Of a stretch of DNA of 57,900 nt, positions 43,237-56,100 are shown piece after piece; within the stretch, counting starts at the first letter, position 1; every line of letters starts with the position of its first letter. The notes below the pieces were generated by a model. That model had not been told where the DNA came from, searched no databases, and saw only the letters and a program-made list of their open reading frames with translations. Made by a program: the position numbers and the translations under genes. This DNA comes from Mesaphorura yosii (Eukaryota; Arthropoda; Collembola; Poduromorpha; Tullbergiidae), in assembly GCA_009869945.1 (NCBI GenBank), contig WIXG01000430.1, forward strand, positions 1 to 57,900. The letters are read 5' to 3'.

Positions 43237-45918
43237 TCATGTTTTCTTCGTTTTCTTTCCCTGAACAACGAGCACACTCGACATGCATGGTGAAAGCAGA
43301 ACATTTTCGGCAACGTCGCCAAGCACGCGTTTTCTTTCGGAGTCGAGGCCGCGCATCGCCTTGAAATCTGGCCACGTGTTTGTGGCATGATTTTCTCTGC
43401 CGACAATGACCAAGTCCTTATTGCTCAATGACCCGTTCATGTACTGGACAGCAGTCGTAAGGGGAGTGAAGGACTCCAGTTCGGAGTAGGTGATATTTGC
43501 GAAGCCGGCGCGGCTGCCGTCAGGGCCAAAGTGTTTCGACAGCAGCTCCTCGTCTTCGAGTTCAATCTCTTGTGACGCAGCTCCACCCTCAACAATTTGC
43601 TCACCCGACGCATCGGAGCCAGATTCGATTGAGTACTTGCGATTTGCAATGTTCTTGAAGCGCACGATATTAATCTTCACGGACGAGAGGCCGGATATTT
43701 GAGTGACAATGTCCAATGCTTCACGATCAGACGGCCCTCCAAAGAATGGGAAGTAAATCTTCTGGTAGAACGGAACGAGTTCCTCAATGCTTGCTGAGCG
43801 AATATTCTGTCTACTGTAGTTCATCTCTAGACCACGATCCACGAGCATCAACACGGAACACGTTGCCTTGTTCAGCAAATCAGTCATAAAGTTGGCGTGC
43901 TGTACTGGCGTGTGAATTGACTGACGACGTCGTTGCTCGAAGAATGCTTGTTGAATTGGTGTGGCGGTGTCCTCAATCAAGGATCCTGATCCAGACCACG
44001 GGACCAGAATGTATTTGGCATTCACTTCCCCAGCTGTCTTAACGAGCGTATCTGCGAAAGCTGACATTGTGACGACCTTGGCGAGTGAGCGCACATCATG
44101 TGACTCGAGCTCACAGAATGTGTGGAACATTTTCATTACGGGATCGTCGCGGAGGACGTCTTGAGACGTCTGGAGCACCACGGAAGAATCGCGCTCGGTG
44201 AGTTCGATGAGTCGAAGTGAGTTTATGATCATTCCACGCTGATGCTTCCCGTGTCGGTCGTTTTTGTGCATCAACTCCTTGATATCAAGGACCACGTGTG
44301 GAGTTCCACTTCCGCTTTGACTCTGAGTTGAGATTTTTCGCCCATTCTGATTGTTGTTCTTGGATGGTGCTTCCGGCTCCAGCAGGTGAATAACACTTAG
44401 AATGGCTGGCACCTGCTCAATTTTGTTGACTGAGACCAACAAACTTGGTTCCGAATGAGTTTTTGCAACCATTGGCAGATCGTTAGTTTCTTTGTGTTGA
44501 TACTTTTTGGGGTAGATGAATGTGACGAGGGGCACGGTCAAAAACGTTGTCACCAGGGCCATGATGACCATAATGGCAAATGTTCGTTCGTTGATGACAT
44601 GTGCGTCGTACCCAAGATTCAAGACAATCAGCTCAACAAGACCTTTGCAGTTCATGAGCGCTCCGACGGTAAGCGATTCTCGCCAAGATAAGCGTGTGAC
44701 CCTTGCAGCCAGCGTGCAGCCAACAATTTTCCCGAAGCAAGCCACAAAAATCACCAGGAGTACCATGCCCCAGCTTGCCGCATCATCCAGTGATCCTATT
44801 TGTGTACGCAGTCCGGAAAGCGCAAAGTACAGAGGCAAGAAGAGGACGCTGACAATGTCTTCCAGCTTTGAGGTTACGTGATAAGCAAACCCTCCTTCAT
44901 GAGGCACGATGATTCCTGCCAGAAACCCACCGAAAATTGCATGGATTCCAATTGCGTCCGTTATGAAGGCCGAGACGAAGACGATGCTGAGCGTCAGGAA
45001 CATGACTACTTGCGACGGCTCTTCATGAAATGCACCACTTCTTCGCAAAATCCACACGTAGATTGGCCGAAAGATGAGGACCAGAAATATTGTGTAGGCG
45101 AGTCCGATCAGGAACACGTACAGCGCTGTGAGCCCCGTTCCAGCATTAATCAGTGATATGACCAGCGCCAACAGACACCAAGAAGTCGCGTCATCAACAG
45201 CTGCTGCAGAAATTGTGATCGACCCAACTTTCGTTTTGAGGAGGTCCAGTTCGGTGAGGATCCGAGCTAGCACTGGAAACGCGGTGATGGCCATCGCAAC
45301 ACCCAGAAACAGGAAGTATTTGACGAAAGTTGTGGTTGGATTCGGGCCTTCAACGATCGTGTACAGAGCGTAAGAGACCCCGATTCCTACTCCGAACGGA
45401 AGCGCCATCCCCGCCAGAGAAATGGCCAAGCTCTTCTTCATGCTCTTCTTTAGCATTCGCGGGTCCAATTCCAGGCCAACCAGGAACAGGAACAGCACCA
45501 GGCCGAAATTGGACATCAGATTCAGAAAGGGAAGTGATGGTTTGGGGAAGACTGCGTCGGAAAAGTACGGAATGTGTCCAAGTCCGGTTGGACCGAGAAG
45601 GATGCCGCTTATGATTTCGGCAATTACAGCTGAAATCAAAGAAAACAACATCAGGAGATATGGCTCAGTTTCCTGCGCGGAGGACTTACATGGTTGCTTA
45701 ATGGGTGACAAAATGAGTTTTATCAGCCTTGACATGCAGATGATTATCAGCAGTTGGATGATGAAGGTCGGCAACGGAACCGCGCTGTGAAACTCAAATG
45801 GGTTTCTTCCTGTCAAAATCCCTCCTTCGACCGTGTGCACTTCATGATTCTCCGTCGAATTGCCCCCGGACATGTTTCCAGCCAAATGCTCGAGCACGTG
45901 CTCCTCTTGTCCTCCCAT
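43237..45918 (-). CDS. KHA1/Kef-type cation-proton antiporter (CPA2), fungal-like
   Basis: Minus-strand exons are 45690-45918 and 43237-45629, encoding 873 residues, the usual size of fungal KHA1 proteins. The start is the ATG of MGGQEEHV. About twelve membrane segments lie between residues 40 and 440, with the CPA2 core VIAEIISGILLGPTGLG, LFLFLVGLELDPRML, AITAFPVLARIL, AAAVDDATSW (the ion-binding DD pair) and AIFGGFLAGIIVP. A long cytoplasmic tail follows. The family exchanges K+ or Na+ for H+, in yeast on Golgi membranes, helping pH and potassium balance. Such proteins are common in fungi, plants and bacteria and rare in animals, so transfer from a fungus is likely. The one intron (45630-45689) is exactly 60 nt with no in-frame stop, so it can be read through; splicing rebuilds IKQPSVIAEI, the expected motif. 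Confidence 0.9.
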   Translation of the reverse strand: MGGQEEHVLEHLAGNMSGGNSTENHEVHTVEGGILTGRNPFEFHSAVPLPTFIIQLLIIICMSRLIKLILSPIKQPCKSSAQETEPYLLMLFSLISAVIAEIISGILLGPTGLGHIPYFSDAVFPKPSLPFLNLMSNFGLVLFLFLVGLELDPRMLKKSMKKSLAISLAGMALPFGVGIGVSYALYTIVEGPNPTTTFVKYFLFLGVAMAITAFPVLARILTELDLLKTKVGSITISAAAVDDATSWCLLALVISLINAGTGLTALYVFLIGLAYTIFLVLIFRPIYVWILRRSGAFHEEPSQVVMFLTLSIVFVSAFITDAIGIHAIFGGFLAGIIVPHEGGFAYHVTSKLEDIVSVLFLPLYFALSGLRTQIGSLDDAASWGMVLLVIFVACFGKIVGCTLAARVTRLSWRESLTVGALMNCKGLVELIVLNLGYDAHVINERTFAIMVIMALVTTFLTVPLVTFIYPKKYQHKETNDLPMVAKTHSEPSLLVSVNKIEQVPAILSVIHLLEPEAPSKNNNQNGRKISTQSQSGSGTPHVVLDIKELMHKNDRHGKHQRGMIINSLRLIELTERDSSVVLQTSQDVLRDDPVMKMFHTFCELESHDVRSLAKVVTMSAFADTLVKTAGEVNAKYILVPWSGSGSLIEDTATPIQQAFFEQRRRQSIHTPVQHANFMTDLLNKATCSVLMLVDRGLEMNYSRQNIRSASIEELVPFYQKIYFPFFGGPSDREALDIVTQISGLSSVKINIVRFKNIANRKYSIESGSDASGEQIVEGGAASQEIELEDEELLSKHFGPDGSRAGFANITYSELESFTPLTTAVQYMNGSLSNKDLVIVGRENHATNTWPDFKAMRGLDSERKRVLGDVAENVLLSPCMSSVLVVQGKKTKKT

Positions 45919-48900
45919 TCTTGGCAATTGCACGAAACTAAATAAATCAAAATTAGAGAATGTTAGCCATTTTTAGCAACTATTCAAGATATCACCGTCA
46001 AGCTTAAATTAAGAAAGCTCCGAAAATGTATGCTAAGTTATGCGTCTGTTCTCCACTTTTCACCTCTCGTAATTACCGAGGTCGAAATGGGTTCATGACA
46101 CAAAATATACGTGTCTGAAAACATCTTCACATGCGTCAATCTTTTCCGTGTCTTGGTCCCAAGTAATTCGCCCAGACTTTGAACTGTACAGCTGCTAGCT
46201 ACATACCAATTACCTGCGCACTCATGGTTCATTATTGGGAAAACATGCAAATCTGACAACTTATCTCACCACGCACCAGGATGACAAGGAACCGTAAAGT
46301 CTAATAAAGTCTAATTTTAACTTCGCAGTTACTACTGTTTACGAGACGTAACGACATTAGCAAATAAGCAAAACAGATGAAACGAGCAGCTAAGCTTGCG
46401 TATGACTTGACTGTCGAAAAGAAGATTCGCAAGTTCTCATACACAGAAGTAAGTGGCCAGAATTTTCGCCTGTATGACTATCACATAGTTTGGGCGAGCT
46501 TGAGACAACGCCGATAAAAACTTGTGAATTTGAAGCTTGAAGACTTACTTAACAGTTTTCAGTTGAAGTTTTATGCCTTGATTTGATGGATGAATTCAAG
46601 ACGCCACAAAAATGGGACAATCAACACAAACTACAAAATTTGCCCCTTAATTCTTAAATTTGAGGAATTTCAGCTAATTTGACACCTCAGTCCACGTTTA
46701 ATCTCGCCAGACAGGAAATTACTCAACCCCTGATAAGCTGTCTCTCGGACACGAGATGATCAGACACTAAAGCGATACGCACTTGATGCGCTGGAATGTG
46801 AACCCTTTCTTGGACTAAGTTCCGGAATGTTGTGGTATGACCAACCAGTAAAAATAACATGAAAGAGTCATTTCCTACCCATTCCAACTATAAATTCTGT
46901 TTGCTCTCAATAATAGCACCATAAACGCAGAAGCAAGCAGCATTCAGCTCAGGTTATCCAATAATTAGATTATCTTAATGTTCAACCCCTTAACTCTTGG
47001 CCGGTATATTCTCGTATATCCGCACTGTAATATTGTGTAGTGCCGTGGCGTGCTACCGTACCACGCACCATAGGTGTGAAAGTTGTGGTCGTCGTAGGCA
47101 AAAGATAGCCGGCAAGCTGAAATACTGCTGCTGGAGCGAAAAATTTACGTCACCCATTGTGATTCTTTTGAATAGTTGCATTAAAATGATAATCACGAGC
47201 GAATTATATTCTATCCGATCTACAATTTGCAGGTCACACAAGTAACAAACAGTCTTCCATCCTTTCCCAACAATGCCTGAGATGTGTCCCACCTCTGCTG
47301 CACTGATAACAATTTTCACCTTCACGGGCTAGTATTGTTTTGGTCCTCATGCACGAGTCTTAGGGAGAATTTGTCCACTCGCATGAAGGAATCGCTGTGG
47401 GGACAAACATCACAGCACATGATGTCGAACTCCCAGTTGAGCCGAAACCTAATTGTGTTCATAATTAGAGAATTGCATGCAGAGTGCAGATTACAGAAGC
47501 CGCCGCAAACAAAGAGTTAAAGCACTCCAGCAGCAGCAGCAAGACGAATGGGCACCGATAAGAATTCTTGCGCATGAGCCAGTATTTTCTTATGAACAGA
47601 AGCAAATCTAATTAGAGAAATGGTCGAGCCATGTGGCTGGTGAGAAGAATTCCAGATTGAAGTTCTTCAAAGGATGCAACACCACCAGCCAGTCTCACCG
47701 AACCCACAACAAAGTAGAATGAACTGGTTTGATCCAACATCGTGGTGGTATCGGGAATGGCTCGAAACAAGATCAGCACACAATTTCGTGAGACTGGCCG
47801 GCACGTAATCCATGAATAAGTAGGCAATAAGTCATTAAATCAGACACAGAATGCGTAATGACGGCATTTAAACCGGGCTAATTATAATTTGAATAGAAAT
47901 CCACAAAAAGACTGCTGTGTAATGTTGCCGCAGTCGCTGAACTGCAAATCATTACAAACTAGATCGATACCGGAATAAAGTGGCATTTCATAATGATAAT
48001 GGCCACTTGTCGCAGAACCCAGACCATTCACTTAATTTTACACAAGTATCTTTTAATATTTTAATTTCTCTCTAATAACCCGCATTACAGACGGAGTGTT
48101 AAGGGAAACTTGAAAGTATTGCTTAATTGCCTGTCTTTACGTGAAAGAATTTGCTTTTATTTTTAACCTGCAAATGCAAAGCAAATTTTTATCCGTAGCA
48201 GTCTCTCAATTAGCAATTATCCAACCACCAAATACCGTACTGAATCTGTTTTTCACTTTTGAGCACGAGCGTTTGTCACGATTGGCTGATCCGGAATGAT
48301 AATGACTTGTTTACCTGATTTCTGGGAAGGGAAACTTTTCCCTTTCCGTCATCCAGCAATTTTAGAGCTCCAAAGCTGTTTTGATTTTGATCGAATAATT
48401 TGAGCCGAGTGTGACTGTCTAATTTTGCATTGCATTGTTGTAAATACTCAGAAGCCGTGAAATAAAATGAGAAATGTGGCAGGTAAATGAAACCGCAGAA
48501 TAGGTTGAACTTGCGGTTCCAAAACCGGGCCCAAAGAAACACAAGTTGACTAGTTACATCGACATTGAATTTCTCATGTAATGATATACAATTTTATACA
48601 AGATAGCTGGGTGGACAGTGGACGGTGGAGGAAGATTATTAGGGCAAACAACTAACCACTTGAACTTAACTTTAAAAAAAAGTAATACCATCGGCCTTGC
48701 CCCTCACAAATTGGTGTTAAGTTATGAAGTAAAGCAGGTCATAAAGCAGCAGGCAGGCACACAAAGCTCTACCGAGTTCTCACAAACGTTCCATGCGGAA
48801 TCAGACAGATTCTGCTCAAAACAATAACCCAATTTAGCATGTGCTAATTGCCAATTTAGTGTTTCATGGAAATAAATTCAGCTCAAGTCAGTACGCTCCT

Positions 48901-49874
48901 GTTTTTATTGCACTTAATCATGAATTGCCATGTTAAGATACTTCACATGTATTTACCAAAATCAGTTAATTGCCGCTTAACCCTGGCCAATTTACGTAAC
49001 AAGAGATTTTGATGATGAATGTGGCATGCGTTCTAGCAATGACCTCAGCATTCTGCATTGTACTCCGAGTGCATGTCGAGTATTTGTGTGAAATTTCTTC
49101 AATCGAATCGAATGCGTGAAAACGTGACAGATGTGCAGGAGTAGTTCCTAGTACAGAGGAAATTTCCTTTCGTTCGTTTCCAGTTCGACGGCTTGATCGA
49201 ACCGGAATTTTCATAGAAAGTCACAAAGCATTGAAGCACGAAGCATACCATAATTTGTGCAAAGAAATGGTTGGAATGGAAACCATAAAAGAGGATGCAT
49301 TTCGCACATGGTTCACGGTTCATGGTCACGTTGACCATGCCCTATGTCATAATTAGTTACTCAATGAGAAGATTGAGAATTGGGAAGCCAAGCAACTTTC
49401 CACGTGAAATTAAGAACAGATTAGACAAAGAATTAATGTAATGGATTTTAATTTATTATCTGTTCCAGTGTAGTTTTACACGATCAGGATTAGGAATAGT
49501 ATGAGAGGAATTTCTATTATGCTATTTTCATTCTACTACTGCAAGACTACTCGAAAATCATGACCATGGCTGAAACACGAGTCACAAACATGAGTGTGTT
49601 TTATAGTCCGAATCGGAATGGCAAAGACTCGTGTATCATTCTCATGTCTATTGTGCATTCATAAATTGTACTCTTTGTCTTGCTACAATCGCAGTTTCTA
49701 CTGAGACTGAATTCGAGTTCCATGTAATGAAGACTAATTCTAGTAAATACTTGAATACTTTGGTATCTTGGTATTGTTTCTTCTTTCTTGCTTCTTCAGC
49801 ACCAAACGTTGACGTTATCACTTTTTAGGTTGGCTGTTTACAATTCTTTTCCTCGTCCTCGTTCCTGTCCAACC
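45919..49874. other. Large gene-poor region
   Basis: Almost 4 kb of AT-rich DNA with only short frames on both strands. I found no exon with a recognisable domain, no repeat array and no mobile element. It presumably includes the antiporter 5' UTR and promoter at its left end. Confidence 0.4.
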
Positions 49875-50719
49875 CTAGTACTCATAAGACGCTGGCCCTC
49901 CTTTGCCCATCATATCACCTCCATCGCTCTGATACATTCCTGCTCCAGCACTGCCCGACGTGGGCAGCGTGCTTCCGCATTGAGTGTAACCTTCCAGCTC
50001 CTTGACGAATTTGTGCACGTAGAACAGGGCAGCACCGCGAATTCCAATATTTATTAGCACGAAGAGGCAGCCGAAGAACCCACGACCGCTTGAACAGAAT
50101 AACAGATTGAGGACAATAATCACCAGGAATCCACCGTTTATAGCTCGCCAGAATTTAGTCCATTTCAGGGCCTTGATTGGTTCCTTGCCCTGAAATACGC
50201 ATCACGTGAATGAGCAGTCAGGTAAAACCAAATAAAAAGTCCGATCATTATCTTACGGGCTCAGTTGAGTTCAGCAACTTGACGGCAGCCACAATTTCGA
50301 CAATTGAGATGACAAACAGAGCTATTGCATTCAGCCAAATCCATGCAACTGAATATTGACAATTGAGAATGAAAGGGTAATATTCATATTTCTATTGTCA
50401 ATTTAAAATCAACCTGGATCTTATTGCATACCAAATACGGATGAAATTTCGGTAACTTTAATTTCTTCTCCACCACCTTCTTCTTGCTCTAGCTTCTCAA
50501 TCGCCTTTTTCATCTGAGGGCTCTTGGCGGCTTCAGAAATTGCAAACGCTGCAAGCAGAAAGATCAGCGACCACCCAAATGAGATTCCGGACAGAACCTA
50601 AACAAAGACGCTCGGCTTAGTTAAAGACACTTAGTTGGCTTCAGGAAGGGTATTTTTACAATATCGGCGATTGCGATCAGATGAGCTTTGGAGCGAAATT
50701 GGAACCCGTACGGATCCAT
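49875..50719 (-). CDS. Four-transmembrane protein of unknown function
   Basis: Minus-strand exons are 50660-50719, 50432-50597, 50257-50348 and 49875-50189, encoding 210 residues. It starts MDPYGFQFRSKAHLIAIAD and has four hydrophobic segments (SFGWSLIFLLAAFAI, LNAIALFVISIVEIVAA, GFLVIIVLNLLFCS, CLFVLINIGIRGAALFYV). The loop after TM1 carries a charged helix with KKAIEKLEQEEGGG. The C-terminal tail is Gly/Ser/Met-rich and ends SYEY, a possible tyrosine sorting signal. Splice junctions are all canonical and in phase. The layout recalls MARVEL or tetraspan vesicle proteins such as synaptogyrin, but diagnostic motifs are not seen, so the family stays open. Confidence 0.75.
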
Positions 50720-51066
50720 TTTGAAGAATCAGGGTTGGGTCAAACGTCTCCCTTTAGTGTGCGTGTAGAGGGACTAACAATATTGTGAACTTGGACTGGG
50801 CAAGATTCCACATTCCCAAACTTTAATGAATCGCAGTGCAGTGGCAGCTTTGTACTTTGGATTTTGGAATCACCAGTAAAGTTGGAACTCTCCAATTGTT
50901 TGTTGCGAAACTGTGGAATGCTCTCTACTGTTACGCTGCTATCAATCAATCATATAATTATAAATTAATTATAGGCCAGGTCTGAAGGTTGGGTAACTTG
51001 TTGATTGAACCAACGCAAACCCAGAGCTGAAGCTGGAATGCAGACACTCCGGAGAAGGACAGTGCA
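50720..51066. promoter_or_regulatory. Candidate bidirectional promoter
   Basis: About 350 bases separate the start codon of the four-TM gene from a possible start codon on the plus strand at 51067. ATATAATTATAAATTAATTATA near 50950-50971 is AT-rich and could serve as a TATA region. It is weakly supported, because the plus-strand gene is uncertain. Confidence 0.25.
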
Positions 51067-51576
51067 ATGGCAACGGTAGCACAGCAGCAGACAAGTGCTA
51101 GCAAAGGGAACAGCGACTACTTCTCGTTCCTGTTCTGGAACATAAGGTCAGATCTTGGTTGGAAATGGAAGGATGGATGTGTTGTGGAGTCGTGTGTTTG
51201 GTTCGCCAGTACAAGAGCGGAAACAAAACCCGAGATCGATACTCCGAGGATGCGCTCACATGCAAATCGATATCGCACAGTGAATACGCGTATGGCATCG
51301 CTAAGGCTAAGGACATGCGGATCCGAATATGGGACAGGACTCCTGGCTACGGCTATAAGGCAAGCGCTTACGCACATTGCGAACGCTAAATTAGCAAATA
51401 TACACGCGAGACAGAATCCAATGAAACAGGCAAGCATAATCTTCTTGCAGTGTCGGTATCGTTTTTGGATCAACGGAGCCTGACGATGAATACAAAGAGT
51501 CATGACTTGACTGGGAAGAGGAAGTTGTTAACAGGCTGAAGGATTGGACTCTCAATGGACGCACGCTGCCATTCTA
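51067..51576 (+). CDS. Possible small gene with an in-frame TGA (uncertain)
   Basis: A start codon opens MATVAQQQTSASKGNSDY and FSFLFWNI, followed by a donor after 51146 (AAG|GTCAGA). An acceptor (CTTCTTGCAG) at 51450 joins in phase to VGIVFGSTEPDDEYKES. A TGA at 51508-51510 follows, and then the same frame runs on as LDWEEEVVNRLKDW to a TAA at 51574-51576. The composition on both sides of the TGA looks coding. It could be a short protein ending at TGA, a read-through or selenocysteine case, an alternative splice to an acceptor near 51589, or chance. No family is recognised. Confidence 0.25.
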
Positions 51577-53171
51577 ATTTGTGTTTCAGAAAGCCTGTCC
51601 GCAATTTGCAAACGGGGAAGTTGATACAACGCCGCCATAATGCCGCCAGCACGAGACCTCTTCATTTAACAAAGTTGACTCAACGGGTTTAACGGCGGAG
51701 TTGATGATTATTCACATTTTCTAAATATCTCATCCATTCACGGTAATTGTGATTCAAAATCAACGCGTTCACGAAATGTACGTGCCGTAACTGTAACTGA
51801 CACTAAGCTTATGGAAACCTTTCCTGCAATAAAGCCCTTTCGAATCTCAAATGAAAGCACGAACGCACTGATGATGCTTTGTTTTATAGTGCATAATCAC
51901 AATCCCAAACAATAATAGTTCTACATTCTTGTGGCTTCCTCATTACCCGATATTTCTTCCAGCAACTTCTGAATTTTTTACTTGCAAGAGAGAGGCTTTT
52001 ACTGCCTAGAATAAATTAATCCTACCCACCATCAAATTATCAGTCTTTGCGTTAGATATTCGATTCTAAAAAGAAGACGCGGCATAGTAGTTTCGTAGCT
52101 AAAGCTTCAGCCTCCACAGCGTTATCTGAGTCACCAGATGAATGCGGGCGAATTTGAAAGTATTGACCTTGCTCTTGTGTGAGCAGTGAACTTGTTTTTC
52201 TGTATTTTTTCTTCTTGGGAGCACAGTACAGCACAGCTCAGTTTGGAATCTCGATACATCTTTCATGGCATTCATGACATGGCCATCGTGTGGCATCGTA
52301 TTACACAACAACTCAATGCTTGGTTGGGGGCTGGAGACTCGCGTATCGCATTGCGTTCCTTTTGCCGTTGCCTTTGCCGATGCCTCATCTTTTGTTCAAT
52401 GCATTGCGTCTTGCTATACGCTGCTAGCCAGTCAAAAAGGTGGGTTTTTTATTATTGTTTTCTCGACCATTCATCCCTCCTAAATCAAATCTGAGTGACA
52501 AGTCGAAGTCGTTGATAATTGTGACAGCAATTTTGCGAGTTTTAAAACTAAGATCCTCGGATCTTATAAACCGAAGAACCTGTGCGAACATATTATTTCG
52601 GATTTTCGAATTTTGGACCTAGATTGAGCTGGGTTAAGGTATTTAATTTCGGATTCGATTTAAATCTCTTAGTGTGTAAATGATGTTGACCGTGCGGGTC
52701 CGACCCGGTGTAATCTAATTGACGTGTCATTAATAAACGTTACTTTAATTTTATTGCAGAGTTTCCTTTCTTGCTGTTCTCGTGATCAAGGAAGGCCACT
52801 TCGTCTATAAGTAGACATTTTGCGATGGACGTTTAGATGGTCAATTTGGTTATCGTATACCGAATGGTCAAAGTTCATAAGCTGATAAGAATCCATGAAC
52901 TTCCTTGACAAGTGATTCAAGCTCACATTCATCATCACAACCAGTAAGTAAGCCAAATAACAGCACTGCCTATTGATTTTGGGCTACATCAATTATTTGA
53001 CGAATTAACCATTGAGTAAAGTGTATTTACCTAAAGAAGTTACTCACAAACTTCGAATACAATCGAAATTGACAGAAGTAGATGTTGATTTCGGTTAATT
53101 AATGTTTCAGCCAGAATTCTAATTTCAAGCTCCTTTTCTTTGCTAGACAAGTATTTCGTCCAGCTGGAACA
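51577..53171. other. Intergenic region upstream of the TP53BP1 gene
   Basis: About 1.6 kb of AT-rich DNA with no supported gene. The last 70 bases before 53172 are presumed 5' UTR of TP53BP1. Confidence 0.35.
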
Positions 53172-56100
53172 ATGGAGAAAAATGACACAAGCGAGAAACG
53201 GAAGGGTACTTCGTCGGCGCTTGGTGCCGACAATTCATTGAATTCCTCATCTGAAATACCGTCAAAGAAACCACGTCTGGAGTTCACACCCTCAAGGAGC
53301 CCCGTCATGTCACCATTGTTTGACGAGGATAGCCCTACAAAACTATTTCCTCCGCCAAAAGATAAAATCGAAGCTACGATGGATTTGGCTCATGTTCCTC
53401 TCCTAGAGGAAGACGATGAAAATTCGGAGTTACATGGCAAGCGCGCGAGTGTAAATGAAGACGATGATCAGGAGCAAACACAATTTGTACTTCCATCTCC
53501 ATTAAACACAACGGTTGAGTCTGAAGCTGGAAAGGAACGAGAGCAGGACAATGGAGTTGAGAGTGATTCCGATTCCGATAATTTTTTCGCAATCATCAAA
53601 GCAAGAGAAGAATCCAAGTCTAGGGAGGAACAAGAAGTCTTGACCACTCGTACAAGCAAAATCGGAGAACGTGGCCAGAAGACAAATATATCTTCACCAC
53701 CTGGACTCTCTGGAGGCGTTTCTGGAAAAAGAGAGCACCCATTTTATAAGGTCGGACAAGATGGCAAAATTATAGTCGACTCGAAGCATTCAAGTACTAG
53801 TCAATCGAGCATTCTAGACTCGGAATACTTGGTAAGAAAGTTTGACAAAGGTTTAAAAAAAATATTCTCTGTGGAAATGGAAGAAAATCCTAATTCATGA
53901 AGCAAAATTTGTGTAGATGCCACCACCATCGAATGTGGACCAGGTGGAGCTGGAACTGAAAGTGTATTGTTCCAATACAGGGAAATTACTGTATGATACA
54001 TCAAGCCGGGGCCGCGTCATGTCTGACTATGCAACTATTTCGTCTTTCTTGAAGCAAGTTGGGGCGAACTTGGACTTAACATCATCGTCTGGCTATTCTG
54101 CCGACATGTCCTCTCTGGACTCGCATTCTTCAATGGAGCTTTCAAGGCGCAAGCAACTTTCAATGATGTCAACAATATCTAGTATTCCTAGAGCAAGCGA
54201 CGCATCAACTATTAGTCGTCCCAGCTTTCCCAATATTAACGACGGTAAGTCCACCTTAATTCAAATCTGGCGCCTGGGCCAGCCAGCCGTGGCAGCACAA
54301 AGTAACGGACACTAATTTCTGCTTGTATTCTAGTTTCAACGCATGTAAAAGCTTCCGCTGAACCCCGCCGAGTAATTAATGCCGGCAAAATGACACCCTT
54401 ACTTAACTCAACAAGAATTGAGGATCAGCAGACTCAGACCATTGAACGGACAACAAAATCCAATCCTTTGAATGAAAATGTGTTGGACATAAATAGTAAC
54501 AACAACACTGCAAAAGGCGCAGAGACGGTACCAAATGGGGATTCGTCGTCAAATGAGCAGGATAAGTTTGTGACTCCAAATTCATCAAGAAGCCGGAAGG
54601 GTACCAACAAGACTCCGAAAACTGCGGTTGATACGAGCACGACGACCTCAAGCTCCGACTTCGATGGCTCAACAAAACTTCAAACGCCGAAGGGAAAGTG
54701 GAAAGCAAACAGCGCTACCACTTCTTCAAGCTCAACAAACACTTCTTCAAGTGCGTCTGGCTCTAGTTCTAGCAAAAGAAAAGCTAAAGAACAATCAGAC
54801 TCGGCAGGCAGCCAGGCTTTAACGGAAGCGGCGAAGAAAGCAATTGCAGAGTTTAACGACGATTCCTTCGGGAGATCTGCGAATCTTTGGGGAAGCATAA
54901 ACCGAGGTAAGGAATAATAAAGGAAAAGTAAAGGATGCCAAATCAAAGCCTGATTTATTTTACCGATTCTACTTTTGCTGGTTCTCATTCTCCAGGAGAA
55001 ATCGTATTTGCTCGGTGGAGAGATCGCAGTTACTATTCAGGAATAATAAGTGATAAAGGAGCCAACGATACATGGAAAATCAAGTTTGATGACAATATGG
55101 ATGATGTTGCAAGTGGTAAGCTTTCATGCAATTAACAAAAAGTGCACGAGATTTCTTTTACAAAAATTATCCTTTTTACAGAAACTCATATCCTTCCCAT
55201 CAAGTTGCTTGGATATGGTGTGAGAGCTGTGAGTAGTCGTACATAACCGGTGTACCTTAAGCGTCCACACTCCTTGCTAATCAATCCATTCACTTTTGTT
55301 GCAGGTGTATTGTCCACCCGATGTATACAAACCTGCGGAGGTGTTTCTAGTTGGATTGAGAAAGTACGGTGCAAATACTAACTGTGGCTCCTTATGTTTC
55401 GAATCTAATGTCTTCTTTTGCTATAATTTAAGGAATTCCGAAGCAAATAGTTCGACCACTGGAATAAACAGCGAAGATGTACACGCACACATTGAATATG
55501 CCGGCGTGAATATGGCTGGGGAGATAATTCACTGCTACAGAAATAATCTCACTTTGAAAGAAAACGATGCGAAAGAGTTAAGGAAGGAATTTAGTGCCCC
55601 GAGTCAGGTTAAGATTGGTGAAATTGGTATAGGTAAGCAATATCAATCATTAATAGTTGATCACTAATCATTTTTCACTTCACTATTACTATTACTATCT
55701 CAATATCTGTGATTCTGTTAACTTTTAGAAAACATAGTTCAAGATACGAGACGTCGGCGAGGCGGGGAATCTTTGGCTCCGTCGGACAAAATTAGAAGGC
55801 TCATTAAATTGGAGCAAAGCGGATTTGACACAAGGTTGGATTTTGTTTTGCATTTGAGTATATTTATAATGGGAAGCCTATTGCTAAAACTTCGTTTGGT
55901 TGATTAAATAGTACCTCGGAAGACCTGAAAGATTCCTCAGCCCTTGCGACTCCGACTGGTCCAACTCCTAAGAAAACTCCTGCGAGAAGCATTTTGAAAA
56001 GTGGTGGCACTAGTAAAAACAGTACCCCAAAGAGAAGGAAAAGCAATACGAGTGCTAGCGGTGGTGACTCCGCTCCTGCCGATTCCGATGCACCATCTAC

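Noticed and set aside
43437..45614. Several plus-strand frames of 60-120 codons under the antiporter gene
   Set aside because: They are antisense shadows of a strongly coding exon.
49875..50719. Synaptogyrin
   Set aside because: Four membrane segments fit, but the family's conserved N-terminal and loop motifs are missing.
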